Source: Nocardioides lianchengensis (GTDB taxonomy: Bacteria; Actinomycetota; Actinomycetes; Propionibacteriales; Nocardioidaceae). From it: a stretch of DNA of 64,000 bases. Positions 37,333 to 47,771 of this stretch are shown piece by piece (the stretch's first letter is position 1; the number at the start of each line of letters is the position of its first letter). Made by a program: the position numbers and the translations under genes. The notes below the pieces were generated by a model, which worked only from the letters and a program-made list of their open reading frames with translations, did no database searches and had not been told where the DNA came from. Where the stretch lies: assembly GCF_900101465.1 (NCBI RefSeq), contig NZ_FMZM01000005.1, positions 101,384-165,383 on the forward strand, in the 5' to 3' direction.

Positions 37333-39099
37333 TCAGCCGGCCGAGCGCAGCAGGTCGCCGGCGGAGACGGCCCGGGTGGCGGCGCCGCGGAAGAGCAGGA
37401 GCGCCAGGGCGGCGGCGATGACGGCGGAGACGGCGGCACCGAGGAAGACGGTCTGCTCCTGGGTGATGGCGGCGTCGAGCTGCTGGGTGCGGTAGGCCTG
37501 GCAGACCTTGGTGGCGTCGGCGCCGCAGATCTCGGCGACGGTGCGCAGCTTCTCCTGGGCGTCGTAGTAGCGGCTCAGGCCGATGGCGGTGAGGGCGGAG
37601 ATCCCGACGAGCATGCCGACCATCCGAGCGACCACGACGAGAGCGCTGGCCAGGCCGTGCACGTCGTCGTCGGTGCTGGCGAGGACCGCCGCGTTGACGG
37701 GGGCGAGGGCCAGGCCGAAGCCCAGACCGCCGACCACCAGCGCGATGTTGCAGGTCCAGCCCTCGAGGGCGTCGGAGCTCCACTGCGACATCAGCGCGAA
37801 GCCGACCGCGGCCAGCACCATGCCGACCGCCGTGATGGCGCCGGCGGAGTGGCGGCGGGTGAGGTAGCCGCCGAGGACGGCGCCGACCGGGAGCGCGACC
37901 AGGAACCGGACCAGGACCAGCGCGGCCATCAGCTGGCTGTCGCGGTACGACGTGGACCGCGCGAAGAGGGGGACGGCGACCAGCGCTGCGATCAGCGCGG
38001 CGCCGACGAAGAAGCTGACCAGGACCGCGCCCCAGGCCGGCCGGGCCCGGAGCGCTCCGTGGGGCACCAGGGGCGACGAGGCCCGTCGGAGGTGGAGCAC
38101 GAGCGCGACGGTGGCGACCGCGGCGCCGAGGAGGTACCAGAGGCCCTGGTCGGAGAAGACCTGTACCTCGGGGTCGGCGGTCGCGAAGGCCAGGATCACA
38201 CCGCCCAGCGCCGCAGCCAGGAAGAGGGCCCCGACCAGGTCGGCCTCGCGGGCGCTGCGGGCCCAGGAGCGCAGGTCGACCAGCGGGTGCCTCGCGGTCG
38301 CGCAGCGCAACACCAGCAGCACCGTCGCGACGATCGTGGTCAGGCCGAGGGGGGTCAGCCAGCGGCCCTCACCGGCGACCGGGACGAAGAGCTCGCCCCA
38401 GGTCAGGTCGGCCATCAGCTGTGACGGCTCGAGGAACACCAGCGCACCGGCGGCCAGGACCACCAGCGTCAGCAGCACCCCGACGGGATCGGGCAGGTGG
38501 ATCCTGGCACGCTCGTGCCCGGGTGCGGCGCTCGACGTGGCCTGGATGGCGACCGCGAGCAGCAGGCCGACGGCCAGGTTGATCGCGAAGATCGCGCGCC
38601 AGTCGGCCACCGCGAGGACCACGGCGCCGAAGAGCGGGCCGAGGACGCTGCCGATCTCCTGCACGGCCGAGACCAGGCCCAGCGGGACGCCGCGGCGCTC
38701 GCGCGGGTAGAGGTCGGCGACCAGGGCGAGCGTCGCCGGAACCAGCCCGCCGCCGCCGAGCCCCTGCAGGAACCGGCCGGTGACCATGCTCGGCAGGTCG
38801 TAGGCCAGGGCGGTCACCAGCGAGCCGAACGCGAAGACGACCAGGGCCGCGGTGAGCACGGGGACCCGGCCGCGCAGGTCGGCGATCCGGCCGATGAGCG
38901 GCAGCATCGCGACGTACCCGAGCAGGAAGCCGGAGATGATCGGCGCCGCGCGCTGCAGCTCGTCGATCGGGATCGCGGCGCTCGCCATCAGCTCCGGCAG
39001 GGCCAGGACGACGACGTAGGTGTCGGCCGCGGCGAACGCCACGGCGACGGCCGCGAGGCCGAGCAGCGCCCGCGGCGAGCGCCCCGACGAGGCGGTCAC
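37333..39099 (-). CDS. MFS transporter, P55/Rv1410-like (partner of LprG-like lipoprotein)
   Basis: A 588-residue DHA2-type major facilitator with about 14 helices, motif A IGRIADLRGRVPV between helices 2 and 3, and a long polar insertion near the C-terminus (GLSRYYDAQEKLRTVAEICGADATKVCQAYRTQQLDAAITQEQ) between the last two helices. Mycobacterial P55 has such an extended periplasmic helical hairpin, and its gene follows lprG. Here ATG 39099 overlaps the end of an LppX/LprAFG-type lipoprotein gene (4 bp). I infer export of a lipid or glycolipid with the lipoprotein; drug export is the usual alternative annotation. Confidence 0.85.
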   Translation of the reverse strand: MTASSGRSPRALLGLAAVAVAFAAADTYVVVLALPELMASAAIPIDELQRAAPIISGFLLGYVAMLPLIGRIADLRGRVPVLTAALVVFAFGSLVTALAYDLPSMVTGRFLQGLGGGGLVPATLALVADLYPRERRGVPLGLVSAVQEIGSVLGPLFGAVVLAVADWRAIFAINLAVGLLLAVAIQATSSAAPGHERARIHLPDPVGVLLTLVVLAAGALVFLEPSQLMADLTWGELFVPVAGEGRWLTPLGLTTIVATVLLVLRCATARHPLVDLRSWARSAREADLVGALFLAAALGGVILAFATADPEVQVFSDQGLWYLLGAAVATVALVLHLRRASSPLVPHGALRARPAWGAVLVSFFVGAALIAALVAVPLFARSTSYRDSQLMAALVLVRFLVALPVGAVLGGYLTRRHSAGAITAVGMVLAAVGFALMSQWSSDALEGWTCNIALVVGGLGFGLALAPVNAAVLASTDDDVHGLASALVVVARMVGMLVGISALTAIGLSRYYDAQEKLRTVAEICGADATKVCQAYRTQQLDAAITQEQTVFLGAAVSAVIAAALALLLFRGAATRAVSAGDLLRSAG

Positions 39100-39800
39100 G
39101 GCGCGACGATGTCCTTCTCGGTGCCGTAGTCGTCGAACGTCATCGTGTAGGTCATGTCGTCGTCGCCCTCGTAGAAGACGCCGGTCAGCCGGGCCTCGCG
39201 CAGCTCACCGTCCTCGCTGATGGTGTACGACGCGTCGAAGTCGCCCGCCGCGCTCGGCACGATGTTGGCGACCACGTCGCCGGGCACCGTGCCGGTGTAG
39301 GAGGTGAAGATCTCGTCGTTGCCCTCGCCGCCGCGGACCCGCTCGCCCTGCTCGACGTCGGTGGTCGCGGTGAGCAGGCTCGAGAAGCCGGCGTCCTCGC
39401 CCATCAGCTGGTTGGGGTCGGGCGCGCCGTACTGGGCCGGGTCGATCGCCGTCCACTGGGGGAGCAGCAGCGAGTTCTTGGCGTAGACCTTGCCGTCGAC
39501 CGCGATCACCTCGGCGGTCGCGGGGATGCCGTTGACGCTCAGGTCGAAGCTGCCCTCGAAGGCCGGGGGGTGCACGCCCACCCCGGTGGCCTTGCGGATG
39601 CCGGTGACGCTCGACGAGAGGTTGTCGGCCTCGAGGGTGATCTGGACCCCGCTCGTCTCGTCGAGGGTCGTCTTGGCCAGCTCGAGGACCTCGGTCGGCG
39701 TGCTGTCGTCGCCGCCGGGGGAGCCCTCGTCGTCACCGCTGCAGGCGGCGAGCGTGAGGGCGAGCAGGGCGGCCGTGGTCGCGGCGAGGGTCCGGGTCAC
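39096..39800 (-). CDS. lprG: LppX/LprAFG-family lipoprotein (LprG-like)
   Basis: The 234-residue protein has a lipoprotein signal peptide (TRTLAATTAALLALTLAAC, lipobox LAAC with Cys20) followed by an acidic spacer and an LppX_LprAFG domain (EVLELAKTTLDETSGVQITLEADNL, YGAPDPNQLMGEDAGFSSLLTATTDVEQGERV, YTMTFDDYGTEKDIVAP). Family members hold triacylated lipids in a hydrophobic cavity at the outer face of the membrane. GTG 39800 starts 5 bp after the topoisomerase A-subunit stop, and the gene overlaps the P55-like transporter downstream. Confidence 0.88.
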   Translation of the reverse strand: MTRTLAATTAALLALTLAACSGDDEGSPGGDDSTPTEVLELAKTTLDETSGVQITLEADNLSSSVTGIRKATGVGVHPPAFEGSFDLSVNGIPATAEVIAVDGKVYAKNSLLLPQWTAIDPAQYGAPDPNQLMGEDAGFSSLLTATTDVEQGERVRGGEGNDEIFTSYTGTVPGDVVANIVPSAAGDFDASYTISEDGELREARLTGVFYEGDDDMTYTMTFDDYGTEKDIVAP

Positions 39801-39805
39801 GGCGG

Positions 39806-42277
39806 TCAGCCTTCCACGACCGGGAGCCGGACCGCGACCGGACCCGCGCACGCGGCGATCGGCTGGCTGCCGGGCACCCCGGAGCCGTCCCGGCGACCGG
39901 TGGCGTCGGGCAGGTCGACCGGAGCCCCGCTGGACGCGGCGGCCCGGGCCGGCGCCGGGCCGGCCCAGGCGAAGACCAGCACGTCCTCGCCCTTGAGGAA
40001 CCGGTGGCAGCGGACGCCGCCCGTGGCGCGGCCCTTGCCGGGGTACTCGCTGAACGGCGCGACCTTGACCAGCCCGGGCTCGGTGCCGGGCAGCGCGGTG
40101 GAGGACCCGGACGCGGTCACCACGACCGCCCCCTCGCCCGCCTCGGAGTCGAACGCGCCGAAGGAGACGACGTACTGGGCGACGGCCAGGCGTACGCCGG
40201 CGATGCCGCCACCGGAGCGTCCCTGCGGGCGGACGCCGTCGGCGCCGAAGTGGAGGAGCTGGGCGTCGGAGGTGATGAAGCAGAGGGTCTCGGTGCCGGT
40301 GGTGAGCTCGACCGCCCCGACCACCTCGTCGCCGTCCTCGAGTCGGATCACGTCCCACTCGTCGCGGCCGAGGACCTCGGGGTTGACCCGCTTGACGACG
40401 CCCTGGCGGGTGCCGAGCGCGAGACCCGGGCCCTCGGTGGCGAGGGTGCACAGCGCGAGCGCCCGCTCCCCGGACTCCAGCTGCAGCATCTCGCTCAGCG
40501 GGAGGCCGCCCTGGAGGTTGGGGTCGTTGGCCGAGCCCGGCAGGGCCGGCAGGTCCAGAACCCCGAGCTTCAGCAGCCGGCCGCGCGAGGTCAGCACGCC
40601 GATCTCGCCGCGGACCGTCGTCCGGACGACGGAGGCGACCACGTCGTGGTTGGTGCGGCTCTCGCCGGAGCCGACCGGCTCGGCGTTGGAGGTGCGGGCC
40701 AGCAGGCCGGTGGACGACAGGAACGCGTAGCAGGGGTCGTCGGCGACCTCGAGCTGGACGGCGGAGGCGGTCACGGCGACGCCGGCCGACTCCAGCAGGA
40801 CGGTCCGGCGGGGCGTGCCGTACGTCTTGGCGACCTCGGCGAGCTCGTCGGAGACGACCTTCCAGCGCAGCTTGTCGTCGTGGAGGATCGCGTCGAGCTC
40901 CTCGATCTGACGACGCAGCTCCTCCTGCTCCTTCTCCAGCTCGATCCGGCTGAACTTCGTCAGCCGGCGCAGCGCCAGGTCCAGGATGTACTCGGCCTGC
41001 AGCTGGGAGAGGTCGAAGACCGACATCAACCGCTCCCGGGCGGCGGCCGCGTCGTCGCTGGTGCGGATCACCTGGATGACCTCGTCGATGTCGAGCAGCG
41101 CGATCAGCAGTCCGTCGACGAGGTGCAGGCGGTCGGCCAGCTTGTTGCGGCGGAACTGCGAGCGCCGGCGGATGACCTCGAAGCGGTGGTCGAGGAAGAC
41201 CCGCAGCAGCTCCTTCAGCCCGAGCGTGCGGGGCTGGCCGTCGACCAGGGCGACGTTGTTGATGCCGAAGGAGTCCTCCAGCGGCGTCTGGCGGTAGAGC
41301 TGCTCCAGCAGCGCCTCGGGGACGAAGCCGTTCTTGACCTCGATCACCAGGCGCAGGCCGTTCTCGCGGTCGGTGAGGTCCTTGATGTCGGAGATGCCCT
41401 GGAGCTTCTTGCCCTGGACCAGCACCTTGATCCGCTCGACGACCTTCTCGGTCCCGACGCCGTAGGGCAGCTCGGTGACGACGATGCCCTTCTTGCGTCC
41501 GATCGCCTCGACCCGGGCCGTGGCCCGCATCTTGAAGCTGCCCCGGCCGGACTCGTAGGCGTCGCGGATGCCGTCGAGGCCGACGATCTTGCCGCCGGTG
41601 GGGAGGTCGGGCCCGGGGATGAACCGCATCAGGTCATCGAGGGTGGCCTTCGGGTGGGTGATCAGGTGGCGCAGGGCCTGGACCACCTCGACCAGGTTGT
41701 GCGGGGCCATGTTGGTGGCCATGCCGACCGCGATGCCGGTCGTCCCGTTGACGACCAGGTTGGGGATCGCCGCGGGGAGGACCGTGGGCTCGAGCTCGCG
41801 GCTGTCGTAGTTGGGCTTGAAGTCGACGGTGTCCTCGTCGATCGAGGCCGTCATCGCCACCGCCGCAGGCGCCATCCGGGCCTCGGTGTACCGCATCGCG
41901 GCGGGGGAGTCGTCCGGAGAGCCGAAGTTGCCGTGGCCGTCGATGAACGGGACCCGCATGGACCAGGGCTGGGCCATCCGGACCATGGCGTCGTAGATCG
42001 CGCCGTCGCCGTGGGGGTGCAGGCGACCCATGACCTCGCCGACGACGCGGGCGCTCTTGACGTGGCCGCGGTCGGGCCGCAGGCCCATGTCGTTCATCGT
42101 GTAGAGGATCCGCCGCTGGACCGGCTTCAGGCCGTCGCGCGCGTCCGGGAGCGCGCGGGAGTAGATGACGGAGTAGGCGTACTCGAGGAACGAGGACTCC
42201 ATCTCCTGCTTGATGTCGGTGTCGAGGATGTGCTCCTCGAAGTCATCGGGAAGATCGGGAGTGGTGCGGCGGGCCAT
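39806..42277 (-). CDS. parC: Type IIA DNA topoisomerase subunit A (ParC/second GyrA)
   Basis: The 823-residue DNA-cleaving subunit has the breakage-reunion domain with [53 protein letters not shown] and the active-site Tyr (about residue 127) in RYTEARM. A coiled-coil region follows, then a six-bladed C-terminal DNA-wrapping domain with GyrA-like repeats. The GyrA box QRRGG[KR]G is not obvious, as expected for ParC. With the ParE-like subunit at 34475 it forms topoisomerase IV. ATG 42277 has GGGAG 10 nt upstream. It heads an operon with the LprG-like and P55-like genes. Confidence 0.93.
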   Translation of the reverse strand: MARRTTPDLPDDFEEHILDTDIKQEMESSFLEYAYSVIYSRALPDARDGLKPVQRRILYTMNDMGLRPDRGHVKSARVVGEVMGRLHPHGDGAIYDAMVRMAQPWSMRVPFIDGHGNFGSPDDSPAAMRYTEARMAPAAVAMTASIDEDTVDFKPNYDSRELEPTVLPAAIPNLVVNGTTGIAVGMATNMAPHNLVEVVQALRHLITHPKATLDDLMRFIPGPDLPTGGKIVGLDGIRDAYESGRGSFKMRATARVEAIGRKKGIVVTELPYGVGTEKVVERIKVLVQGKKLQGISDIKDLTDRENGLRLVIEVKNGFVPEALLEQLYRQTPLEDSFGINNVALVDGQPRTLGLKELLRVFLDHRFEVIRRRSQFRRNKLADRLHLVDGLLIALLDIDEVIQVIRTSDDAAAARERLMSVFDLSQLQAEYILDLALRRLTKFSRIELEKEQEELRRQIEELDAILHDDKLRWKVVSDELAEVAKTYGTPRRTVLLESAGVAVTASAVQLEVADDPCYAFLSSTGLLARTSNAEPVGSGESRTNHDVVASVVRTTVRGEIGVLTSRGRLLKLGVLDLPALPGSANDPNLQGGLPLSEMLQLESGERALALCTLATEGPGLALGTRQGVVKRVNPEVLGRDEWDVIRLEDGDEVVGAVELTTGTETLCFITSDAQLLHFGADGVRPQGRSGGGIAGVRLAVAQYVVSFGAFDSEAGEGAVVVTASGSSTALPGTEPGLVKVAPFSEYPGKGRATGGVRCHRFLKGEDVLVFAWAGPAPARAAASSGAPVDLPDATGRRDGSGVPGSQPIAACAGPVAVRLPVVEG

Positions 42278-42335
42278 GGCCGTCATTCTCCCTGGAGGCA
42301 CCGACGGACCGGCGCGGACTCGCCGTCCCGGTCGG

Positions 42336-42470
42336 TGGTTGAGGTGCCAAGGACGGAGTCCTGAGCCTCGAAACCCGGCGAGCAGCATGACGAGGGTGGT
42401 CACCGTCGACTCCTGGCAAGACGGGTTTCGAGGCCCCTCCGCTCCTCCGTCGCTCCGGAGCACGTCAACC
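42336..42470. repeat. REP-like inverted repeat, copy B
   Basis: Same design as the copy at 13723-13846: outer TGGTTGAGGTGC (42336-42347) with GCACGTCAACC (to 42470), inner GAGCCTCGAAACCC (42363-42376) with GGGTTTCGAGGCCC (42423-42436). It lies between the divergent parC and acetyltransferase genes; the centre differs from copy A. Confidence 0.85.
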
Positions 42471-42487
42471 GGCGTTCGCCGTCCGGG

Positions 42488-42493
42488 TAGATT
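42488..42493 (+). promoter_or_regulatory. Leaderless -10 box (TAGATT) for the acetyltransferase gene
   Basis: TAGATT ends 7 nt before GTG 42501; no Shine-Dalgarno sequence is present. Confidence 0.55.
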
Positions 42494-42500
42494 GCGCCCC

Positions 42501-45197
42501 GTGACGCAGCAGGAGATCCCCGCCGCCCCCGAGCACTGGGAGGCCGACGTCCTGCTCCGGGACGGACGGACGGCGCACATCCGCCCGATCGGCCCCGAGG
42601 ACGCGGAGCTGCTGGTCGAGTTCTACGCCCGGGTCTCCGACGAGTCGAAGTACTACCGGTTCTTCTCGCCCATGCCGCGGCTCTCCGACCGCGACGTCGC
42701 CCGGTTCACCCAGGTCGACCACGTCGACCGGGTCGCGTTCGTGCTGACGCTGCAGGGCCGGATGATCGCGGTGGGCCGGTACGACGTGGTGCGGCCCGGC
42801 GAGGCCGAGGTCGCGTTCCTGGTCGAGGACCAGCACCAGGGCCGGGGAATCGCCCAGCTCCTGCTCGAGCATCTCGCCCAGGCCGCCCGCGAGCGCGGCG
42901 TCGAGCGGTTCGTCGCCGAGGTGCTGCCCGACAACACCCGGATGATCCAGACCTTCCGCGACGCCGGCTACCGGGTGGCGAGCGAGTACGAGGACGGGGT
43001 CCTCATGCTCGAGTTCCCCATCGACCCGACCGACACGGCCATCGGGGTGATGCTCAACCGCGAGCACCAGGCCGAGGCCGCCTCGATCCACAAGTTCTTC
43101 AACCCGCGCTCGGTCGCGGTCATCGGCGCCAGCCGCCGTCAGGACACCATCGGCCAGGCCCTGGTCCGCAATCTGGTCACCGGCGACTTCACCGGCCGCG
43201 TGTACGCCGTCAACCCGTCCTCGGCGGCCGTGTCGGGACTGCCGGCGTACAAGTCGGTCAACGAGATCCCCGACGAGGTCGACGTCGCGATCGTGGCCGT
43301 GCCCGCCGACTCCGTGCAGGACGTCGTCCTCGACTGTGCCGCCAAGGGCGTGCACGGGCTGGTCGTCATCTCGTCGGGCTTCGCCGAGACCGGCGAGGAG
43401 GGCCGCCAGCGCCAGCGGCGGCTGGTGGGGCTGTCGCGCTCGTACGGCCTGCGCCTGATCGGCCCCAACGCGCTCGGCGTCATCAACACCGACCCGACGG
43501 TCAAGATCAACGCCTCGCTGGCGCCGCTGATGCCGCCCCGCGGCCGCGCCGGGTTCTTCTGCCAGTCCGGCGCACTCGGCTCGGCGATCCTGGAGAAGGT
43601 CAACAACCGGGGCCTCGGCCTGTCGACGTTCGTCAGCGCCGGCAACCGCGCCGACGTCTCCGGCAACGACCTCCTGCAGTACTGGGAGGAGGACGACTCC
43701 ACCGAGGTCGTGCTGCTCTACCTGGAGTCCATCGGAAACCCGCGCAAGTTCTCGCGGATCGCCCGTCGGGTCTCGCAGCGCAAGCCGATCATCGCGGTGC
43801 GGTCGGGTCGCACCACGCAGGGCGTCCCCATGGGTCACGCCGTACGACGGATCGCGGCGCCGCCGCAGGCCGTGGACGCGATGTTCCGGCAGGCCGGGGT
43901 GATCCAGGTCGAGTCGCTGGAGGAGATGTTCGACGTCGCCCAGCTGCTCGCCCACCAGCCGCTGCCCCGTGGGCGCCGGGTCGCCATCGTCGGCAACTCC
44001 GACGCCCTCGGCCTGCTCGCCGCCGACGCGGCCGCCGCCGTCGGCCTGGTGGTCAACAAGTCGGTCGCGCTGAACGCCGAACCGAGCGCCGAGGACTTCG
44101 AGGACGCGCTCGACGCGGCCATCGACGACCCCGAGGTCGACGCCGTGGTCGCGGTCTACATCCCGCCGCTGAACGTCTCCGGCGAGGACGTCGCCAACGT
44201 GCTGGCCGCGGTCGGCGAGCAGTCCGACAAGCCGCTCGTGTCGTCGTTCCTCGGGGCCGAGGGCGTGCCCGAGCTGCTCCGGGTGCCCGATGTCGCCGGT
44301 TCCACGGCCGGTCGCGGCTCGGTGCCGTCGTACCCCGCGGTCGAGGCGGCGGTGCGGGCGCTGGCCCACGTCGTCGACTACGCCGTGTGGCTGCGGACGC
44401 CCGACGGCGAGACCAACGAGCCGGACACGGTCGACCACCGCACGGCCAAGCGGCTGGTCAACGAGACCCTCGGCGCCCACCCCGAGGGCACCGACCTCGA
44501 CCAGGACACGCTGGCGAAGCTGCTCGGGGCCTACGACATCGCGCTGTGGCCCGCCCGACCCGTCGCGTCGTACGACGAGGCTGTAGCCGCGGGCGAGGCC
44601 GACGGCTGGGACGTCGTCCTGAAGGCGACCGCCGACCACGTGCGCGAGCGCCCCGACCTGGCCCACGTGTGGCGCAACATCGAGGGACCGGGCGAGATGC
44701 GCAGCGCCTGGACCTCCCTGACCGAGATCGTCGGCGACCCCGAGCGGGCCGGGTTCATCGTGCAGAAGAACGCGCGCCCCGGCGTACCGATCTCGATCCG
44801 CAGCATCGAGGACCCGCTCTTCGGGCCGGTCGTCTCGTTCGGCATCTCCGGGCCGCTCACCGAGCTGCTCAGCGACCGGGCGTTCCGGATCCCGCCGCTC
44901 ACCCGGCGCGACGCGGCGTCGATGGTGCGGGAGATCAAGTCCTCGCCGATGCTCTTCGGCTACCGCGGCAGCGAGGTCGTGGACGTCGCCGAGGTGGAGC
45001 GGCTGATCCGGCGGGTGGCCCAGCTCCAGAACGACCTCCCGCAGGTCCGCTCGCTCGAGCTGTCGCTGGTCCTGGCCGGCGCGACCGGGGCCACGGTGCT
45101 CACCGCGGCGGCCCGGATCGAGCCCGTCGCCGACCCCCGCTCGGACTGGTTCGTGCGCCGGATGCCGTCGCTGGCGGGGGACACGCTCCCCGGCTAG
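42501..45197 (+). CDS. Bifunctional GNAT protein/NDP-forming acyl-CoA synthetase-like (Pat-type lysine acetyltransferase)
   Basis: The 898-residue protein has an N-terminal GNAT domain (about 15-170; [17 protein letters not shown] acetyl-CoA loop) and an ADP-forming acyl-CoA synthetase-like part with [25 protein letters not shown] (CoA-binding Rossmann domain), [25 protein letters not shown] (ligase-CoA domain) and a C-terminal ATP-grasp-like region. The domain order is the reverse of E. coli Pat and is the actinobacterial type, in which the synthetase part is often a non-catalytic sensor. It probably acetylates acyl-CoA synthetases and other lysines. GTG 42501 is consistent with a leaderless mRNA. 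Confidence 0.88.
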   Translation: MTQQEIPAAPEHWEADVLLRDGRTAHIRPIGPEDAELLVEFYARVSDESKYYRFFSPMPRLSDRDVARFTQVDHVDRVAFVLTLQGRMIAVGRYDVVRPGEAEVAFLVEDQHQGRGIAQLLLEHLAQAARERGVERFVAEVLPDNTRMIQTFRDAGYRVASEYEDGVLMLEFPIDPTDTAIGVMLNREHQAEAASIHKFFNPRSVAVIGASRRQDTIGQALVRNLVTGDFTGRVYAVNPSSAAVSGLPAYKSVNEIPDEVDVAIVAVPADSVQDVVLDCAAKGVHGLVVISSGFAETGEEGRQRQRRLVGLSRSYGLRLIGPNALGVINTDPTVKINASLAPLMPPRGRAGFFCQSGALGSAILEKVNNRGLGLSTFVSAGNRADVSGNDLLQYWEEDDSTEVVLLYLESIGNPRKFSRIARRVSQRKPIIAVRSGRTTQGVPMGHAVRRIAAPPQAVDAMFRQAGVIQVESLEEMFDVAQLLAHQPLPRGRRVAIVGNSDALGLLAADAAAAVGLVVNKSVALNAEPSAEDFEDALDAAIDDPEVDAVVAVYIPPLNVSGEDVANVLAAVGEQSDKPLVSSFLGAEGVPELLRVPDVAGSTAGRGSVPSYPAVEAAVRALAHVVDYAVWLRTPDGETNEPDTVDHRTAKRLVNETLGAHPEGTDLDQDTLAKLLGAYDIALWPARPVASYDEAVAAGEADGWDVVLKATADHVRERPDLAHVWRNIEGPGEMRSAWTSLTEIVGDPERAGFIVQKNARPGVPISIRSIEDPLFGPVVSFGISGPLTELLSDRAFRIPPLTRRDAASMVREIKSSPMLFGYRGSEVVDVAEVERLIRRVAQLQNDLPQVRSLELSLVLAGATGATVLTAAARIEPVADPRSDWFVRRMPSLAGDTLPG

Positions 45198-45222
45198 ACG
45201 GCCGTGGTGACACACTGCAGCC

Positions 45223-45807
45223 ATGCGCAGCAGGACCGACGATCGCGACCACGCCCTCGAGCTCCGCGAGGCCATCCACCGCACGGGCTACTACCCCGAG
45301 GTGGTGGCCGACGGCGTCAGCTCGGCGGTCGCGGGGGAGCAGGTGGTCTCGTTCTACGTCCACCACGAGCCGACGTTCGAGCGGGACGAGGTCCGGCGCC
45401 ACCTCAGCGTGGTGGTGCTGACCCCCACCCGCCTGGTCCTCGCCCACACCGACGAGCACGCCGGCGACGACCTGCTGCCCGAGCCCTACACCTCCACCTC
45501 CACGGAGGCGATCCGCCTCGACGCCGTGAAGTCGGTCGTGGTCACCCGGATGATCGCCAACCCCGCGTCCGGGCCGTCCTTCCCCGCCGAGGCCGTGATG
45601 ACCATCGGCTGGGGCGGCGTGAGCCGGGTCGACCTGGAGCCCGCGGGCTGCAGCGACCCCGACTGCGACGCCGACCACGGCTACACCGGCGTGCTCGCCT
45701 CCGACGACTTCTCGCTGCGGGTCAGCTCTGCCGCCGACGGTCCCGACGCGGTCGCCGGCCTGCTGGCCTTCGCCGAGTCGCTCTCCGCGCGCACGCACAC
45801 CGGCTGA
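45223..45807 (+). CDS. DUF5998 family protein
   Basis: The 194-residue protein matches the actinobacterial DUF5998 family: LREAIHRTGYYPEVVADGVSSAVAGEQVVSFYVHHEPTFERDEVRRHLSVVVLTPTRLVLAHTDEH. It has a C-terminal CSDPDCDADHGYTG segment with two Cys. Function unknown. It sits 4 bp before the phosphodiesterase gene, its usual neighbour in this phylum. Confidence 0.85.
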   Translation: MRSRTDDRDHALELREAIHRTGYYPEVVADGVSSAVAGEQVVSFYVHHEPTFERDEVRRHLSVVVLTPTRLVLAHTDEHAGDDLLPEPYTSTSTEAIRLDAVKSVVVTRMIANPASGPSFPAEAVMTIGWGGVSRVDLEPAGCSDPDCDADHGYTGVLASDDFSLRVSSAADGPDAVAGLLAFAESLSARTHTG

Positions 45808-45811
45808 GGCG

Positions 45812-46930
45812 ATGACCGGCTTCCTGGAGCCCGCGTACGGCGCGCGGTCGCTGGGTGACGTCGTGCCGGCGGTCGGAGCGGCGCTCGGCGTCCCGGTGCT
45901 CGACGCCCCGACCGGGCTGGTCCTGCCGGACGCGCCGTCGTACGTCGTCTTCCTCGTGGACGGGCTCGGCTCGCAGCTGCTGCAGCGCTACGCGCACGCG
46001 GCGCCGTACCTCTCCGCACTCGCGGAGGGCGCCGAGGCCGGCACAGCGGGGGTGCCGTCGACCACCGCCACCTCGCTCACCTCCCTCGGCACCGGCCTGG
46101 TGCCCGGGGCGCACGGGCTGGTCGGATTCACCTCGCGGGTCCCGGGCACGGACAAGCTGCTCAACGCGCTCTTCTGGAGCAGGGACGTCGACCCGGTCGA
46201 GTGGCAGCCGCACCCCACCGCGTTCGAGACGCTGCGCCGGGCCGGGGTGTCGGTGACGGTGGTGAACAAGCGCGAGTTCGAGGGCAGCGGGCTGACCGTC
46301 GCCGCGCACCGTGGGGTCGACTACGTCGGTGCCGACAAGGTCGGGGAGCGGATCGCCGCCGCGGTGACGGCCTCGGCCGAGCGTCCGTCGCTGACCTACC
46401 TGTACGACGGTGACCTCGACTGGACCGGTCACCGCCACGGCGTCGCCTCCAGCCAGTGGCTGCAGCAGCTGTCGATCATCGACGCGGAGGCCGAGCAGCT
46501 GCGCGAGTCGCTGCCGCCGTCGACCCGGCTGGTGGTCGTCGCCGACCACGGCATGGTCGACGCCCCGCCCGAGCACCGCATCGACGTCGACGAACGGCTG
46601 GAGCTGCGCGACGGGCTGCTGCTCCTCGGCGGCGAGGCCCGGTTCCGCCACCTCTACTGCCACCGCGGCGCCGTCGCCGACGTCGTCGCGACCTGGCGCT
46701 CGGTCCTCGGCGACGCGGCCCTGGTGCTGACCCGCGACGACGCGGTCGATCGAGGCTGGTTCGGCACGGTCCAGCCGTCCGTCCGTCCGCGGCTCGGCGA
46801 CGTCCTGGTCGCCTCCCGCGGCGACCATGCCGTCTTCTCCTCCACCGACTTCGCCTACGAGACGACCCTCGTCGGGCTGCACGGCTCGCTCACCCGCGAC
46901 GAGATGCTCATCCCGATCCTGGTGGGCTGA
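45812..46930 (+). CDS. Alkaline phosphatase superfamily protein (nucleotide pyrophosphatase/phosphodiesterase type)
   Basis: The 372-residue protein has metal-binding segments of this superfamily: FLVDGLGSQLLQRYA (Asp), the nucleophile Thr in GVPSTTATSLTSLGTG, YDGDLDWTGHRHG (Asp and His) and VVVADHGMVDAPPEHRID (Asp, His). No signal peptide is obvious, so it may be cytoplasmic, unlike secreted NPP enzymes. It hydrolyses a phosphodiester or pyrophosphate; the substrate is unknown. Likely cotranscribed with DUF5998. Confidence 0.87.
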   Translation: MTGFLEPAYGARSLGDVVPAVGAALGVPVLDAPTGLVLPDAPSYVVFLVDGLGSQLLQRYAHAAPYLSALAEGAEAGTAGVPSTTATSLTSLGTGLVPGAHGLVGFTSRVPGTDKLLNALFWSRDVDPVEWQPHPTAFETLRRAGVSVTVVNKREFEGSGLTVAAHRGVDYVGADKVGERIAAAVTASAERPSLTYLYDGDLDWTGHRHGVASSQWLQQLSIIDAEAEQLRESLPPSTRLVVVADHGMVDAPPEHRIDVDERLELRDGLLLLGGEARFRHLYCHRGAVADVVATWRSVLGDAALVLTRDDAVDRGWFGTVQPSVRPRLGDVLVASRGDHAVFSSTDFAYETTLVGLHGSLTRDEMLIPILVG

Positions 46931-47012
46931 GCGCGTCGGTCGGATGGGCCGCGCGACGTCGTACGACGTGGCGGCGACCTGATCGCTTGGCGTCGGTGGT
47001 GCCGGGGGCCGG

Positions 47013-47050
47013 GATGAGAGTTTCATCGGCCAGCCGATGAAACTCTCATC
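47013..47050. terminator. Perfect 38-bp inverted repeat between convergent genes
   Basis: GATGAGAGTTTCATCGGC (47013-47030) and its exact complement (47033-47050) are separated by two bases. Each arm is itself partly palindromic (GATGA...TCATC), and the arms are unusually AT-rich for this genome. It lies between the phosphodiesterase and thymidine kinase stops, so a bidirectional terminator or REP function is likely. Confidence 0.7.
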
Positions 47051-47066
47051 GGCCCCGCGGGCGCCC

Positions 47067-47720
47067 TCAGCCGAACGGCAGCGGCTCGGGCGCGAGCGAG
47101 ACGGCCTTGGCGCGGGCGGCGGTGAGCCGGCGGCGGTGGTGCTGGCGGCAGAGGACCTCGTAGGCGACCTCGGCGGGGGGACCGCCTCGGTCGTCGACGT
47201 CGCCGACGACGATCACCTCGCCCTCGACGACCATGATGCCGTCCTCGGTGCGGGCGTTGTGGGTGGCGCGCTTGCCGCACCAGCACAGCGCCTCGACCTG
47301 GAGGACGTTCATCCGGTCGGCGATCTCGACCAGCCGCTGGCTGCCCTCGAAGAGGGCGGTGCGGAAGTCGGTGAGGATGCCGAAGGCGAAGACGTCGATC
47401 TGCAGCTCGTCGACGATCTTGGCGAGCTGGTCGACCTGGTCGCGCGTGTAGAACTGGGCCTCGTCGCAGATCAGGTAGTCGATCCGGCCACCCTGGGTGA
47501 GGGTGGAGACGACGTACTGCCAGAAGTCGAACTCGGGGGCGACCTCGATCGCCTCGTGGGTCAGCCCGAGGCGGCTGGAGAGGGTGGCGGTCCCGGCGCG
47601 GTCGTGGGTCACGAAGATCCGACCGGCGCGGCCGCGGGCCGCGTGGTTGTGGTTGGTCTGGAGCGCCAGGGTGCTCTTGCCGGAGTCCATGGTGCCCGTG
47701 AAGAAGTGCAGTTCCGCCAC
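47067..47720 (-). CDS. tdk: Thymidine kinase
   Basis: TK1-like thymidine kinase phosphorylates thymidine with ATP for salvage. The 217-residue protein has the P-loop FFTGTMDSGKST (residues about 6-17), DEAQFY (Walker B), the lasso region and a zinc site formed by CWCGKR and CRQHH. GTG 47720 follows GAAAGGA at about 8 nt. Many mycobacteria lack this enzyme, so its presence fits Nocardioides-like genomes. Confidence 0.95.
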   Translation of the reverse strand: MAELHFFTGTMDSGKSTLALQTNHNHAARGRAGRIFVTHDRAGTATLSSRLGLTHEAIEVAPEFDFWQYVVSTLTQGGRIDYLICDEAQFYTRDQVDQLAKIVDELQIDVFAFGILTDFRTALFEGSQRLVEIADRMNVLQVEALCWCGKRATHNARTEDGIMVVEGEVIVVGDVDDRGGPPAEVAYEVLCRQHHRRRLTAARAKAVSLAPEPLPFG

Positions 47721-47771
47721 GGGCGGGATCCTTTCACGGACCGCACGGGACCGACCGGCAGGATGGGTCTC

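Noticed and set aside
40004..45284. Long antisense frames over parC and the acetyltransferase gene
   Set aside because: Shadows caused by high third-position GC; no motifs and they conflict with confident genes.
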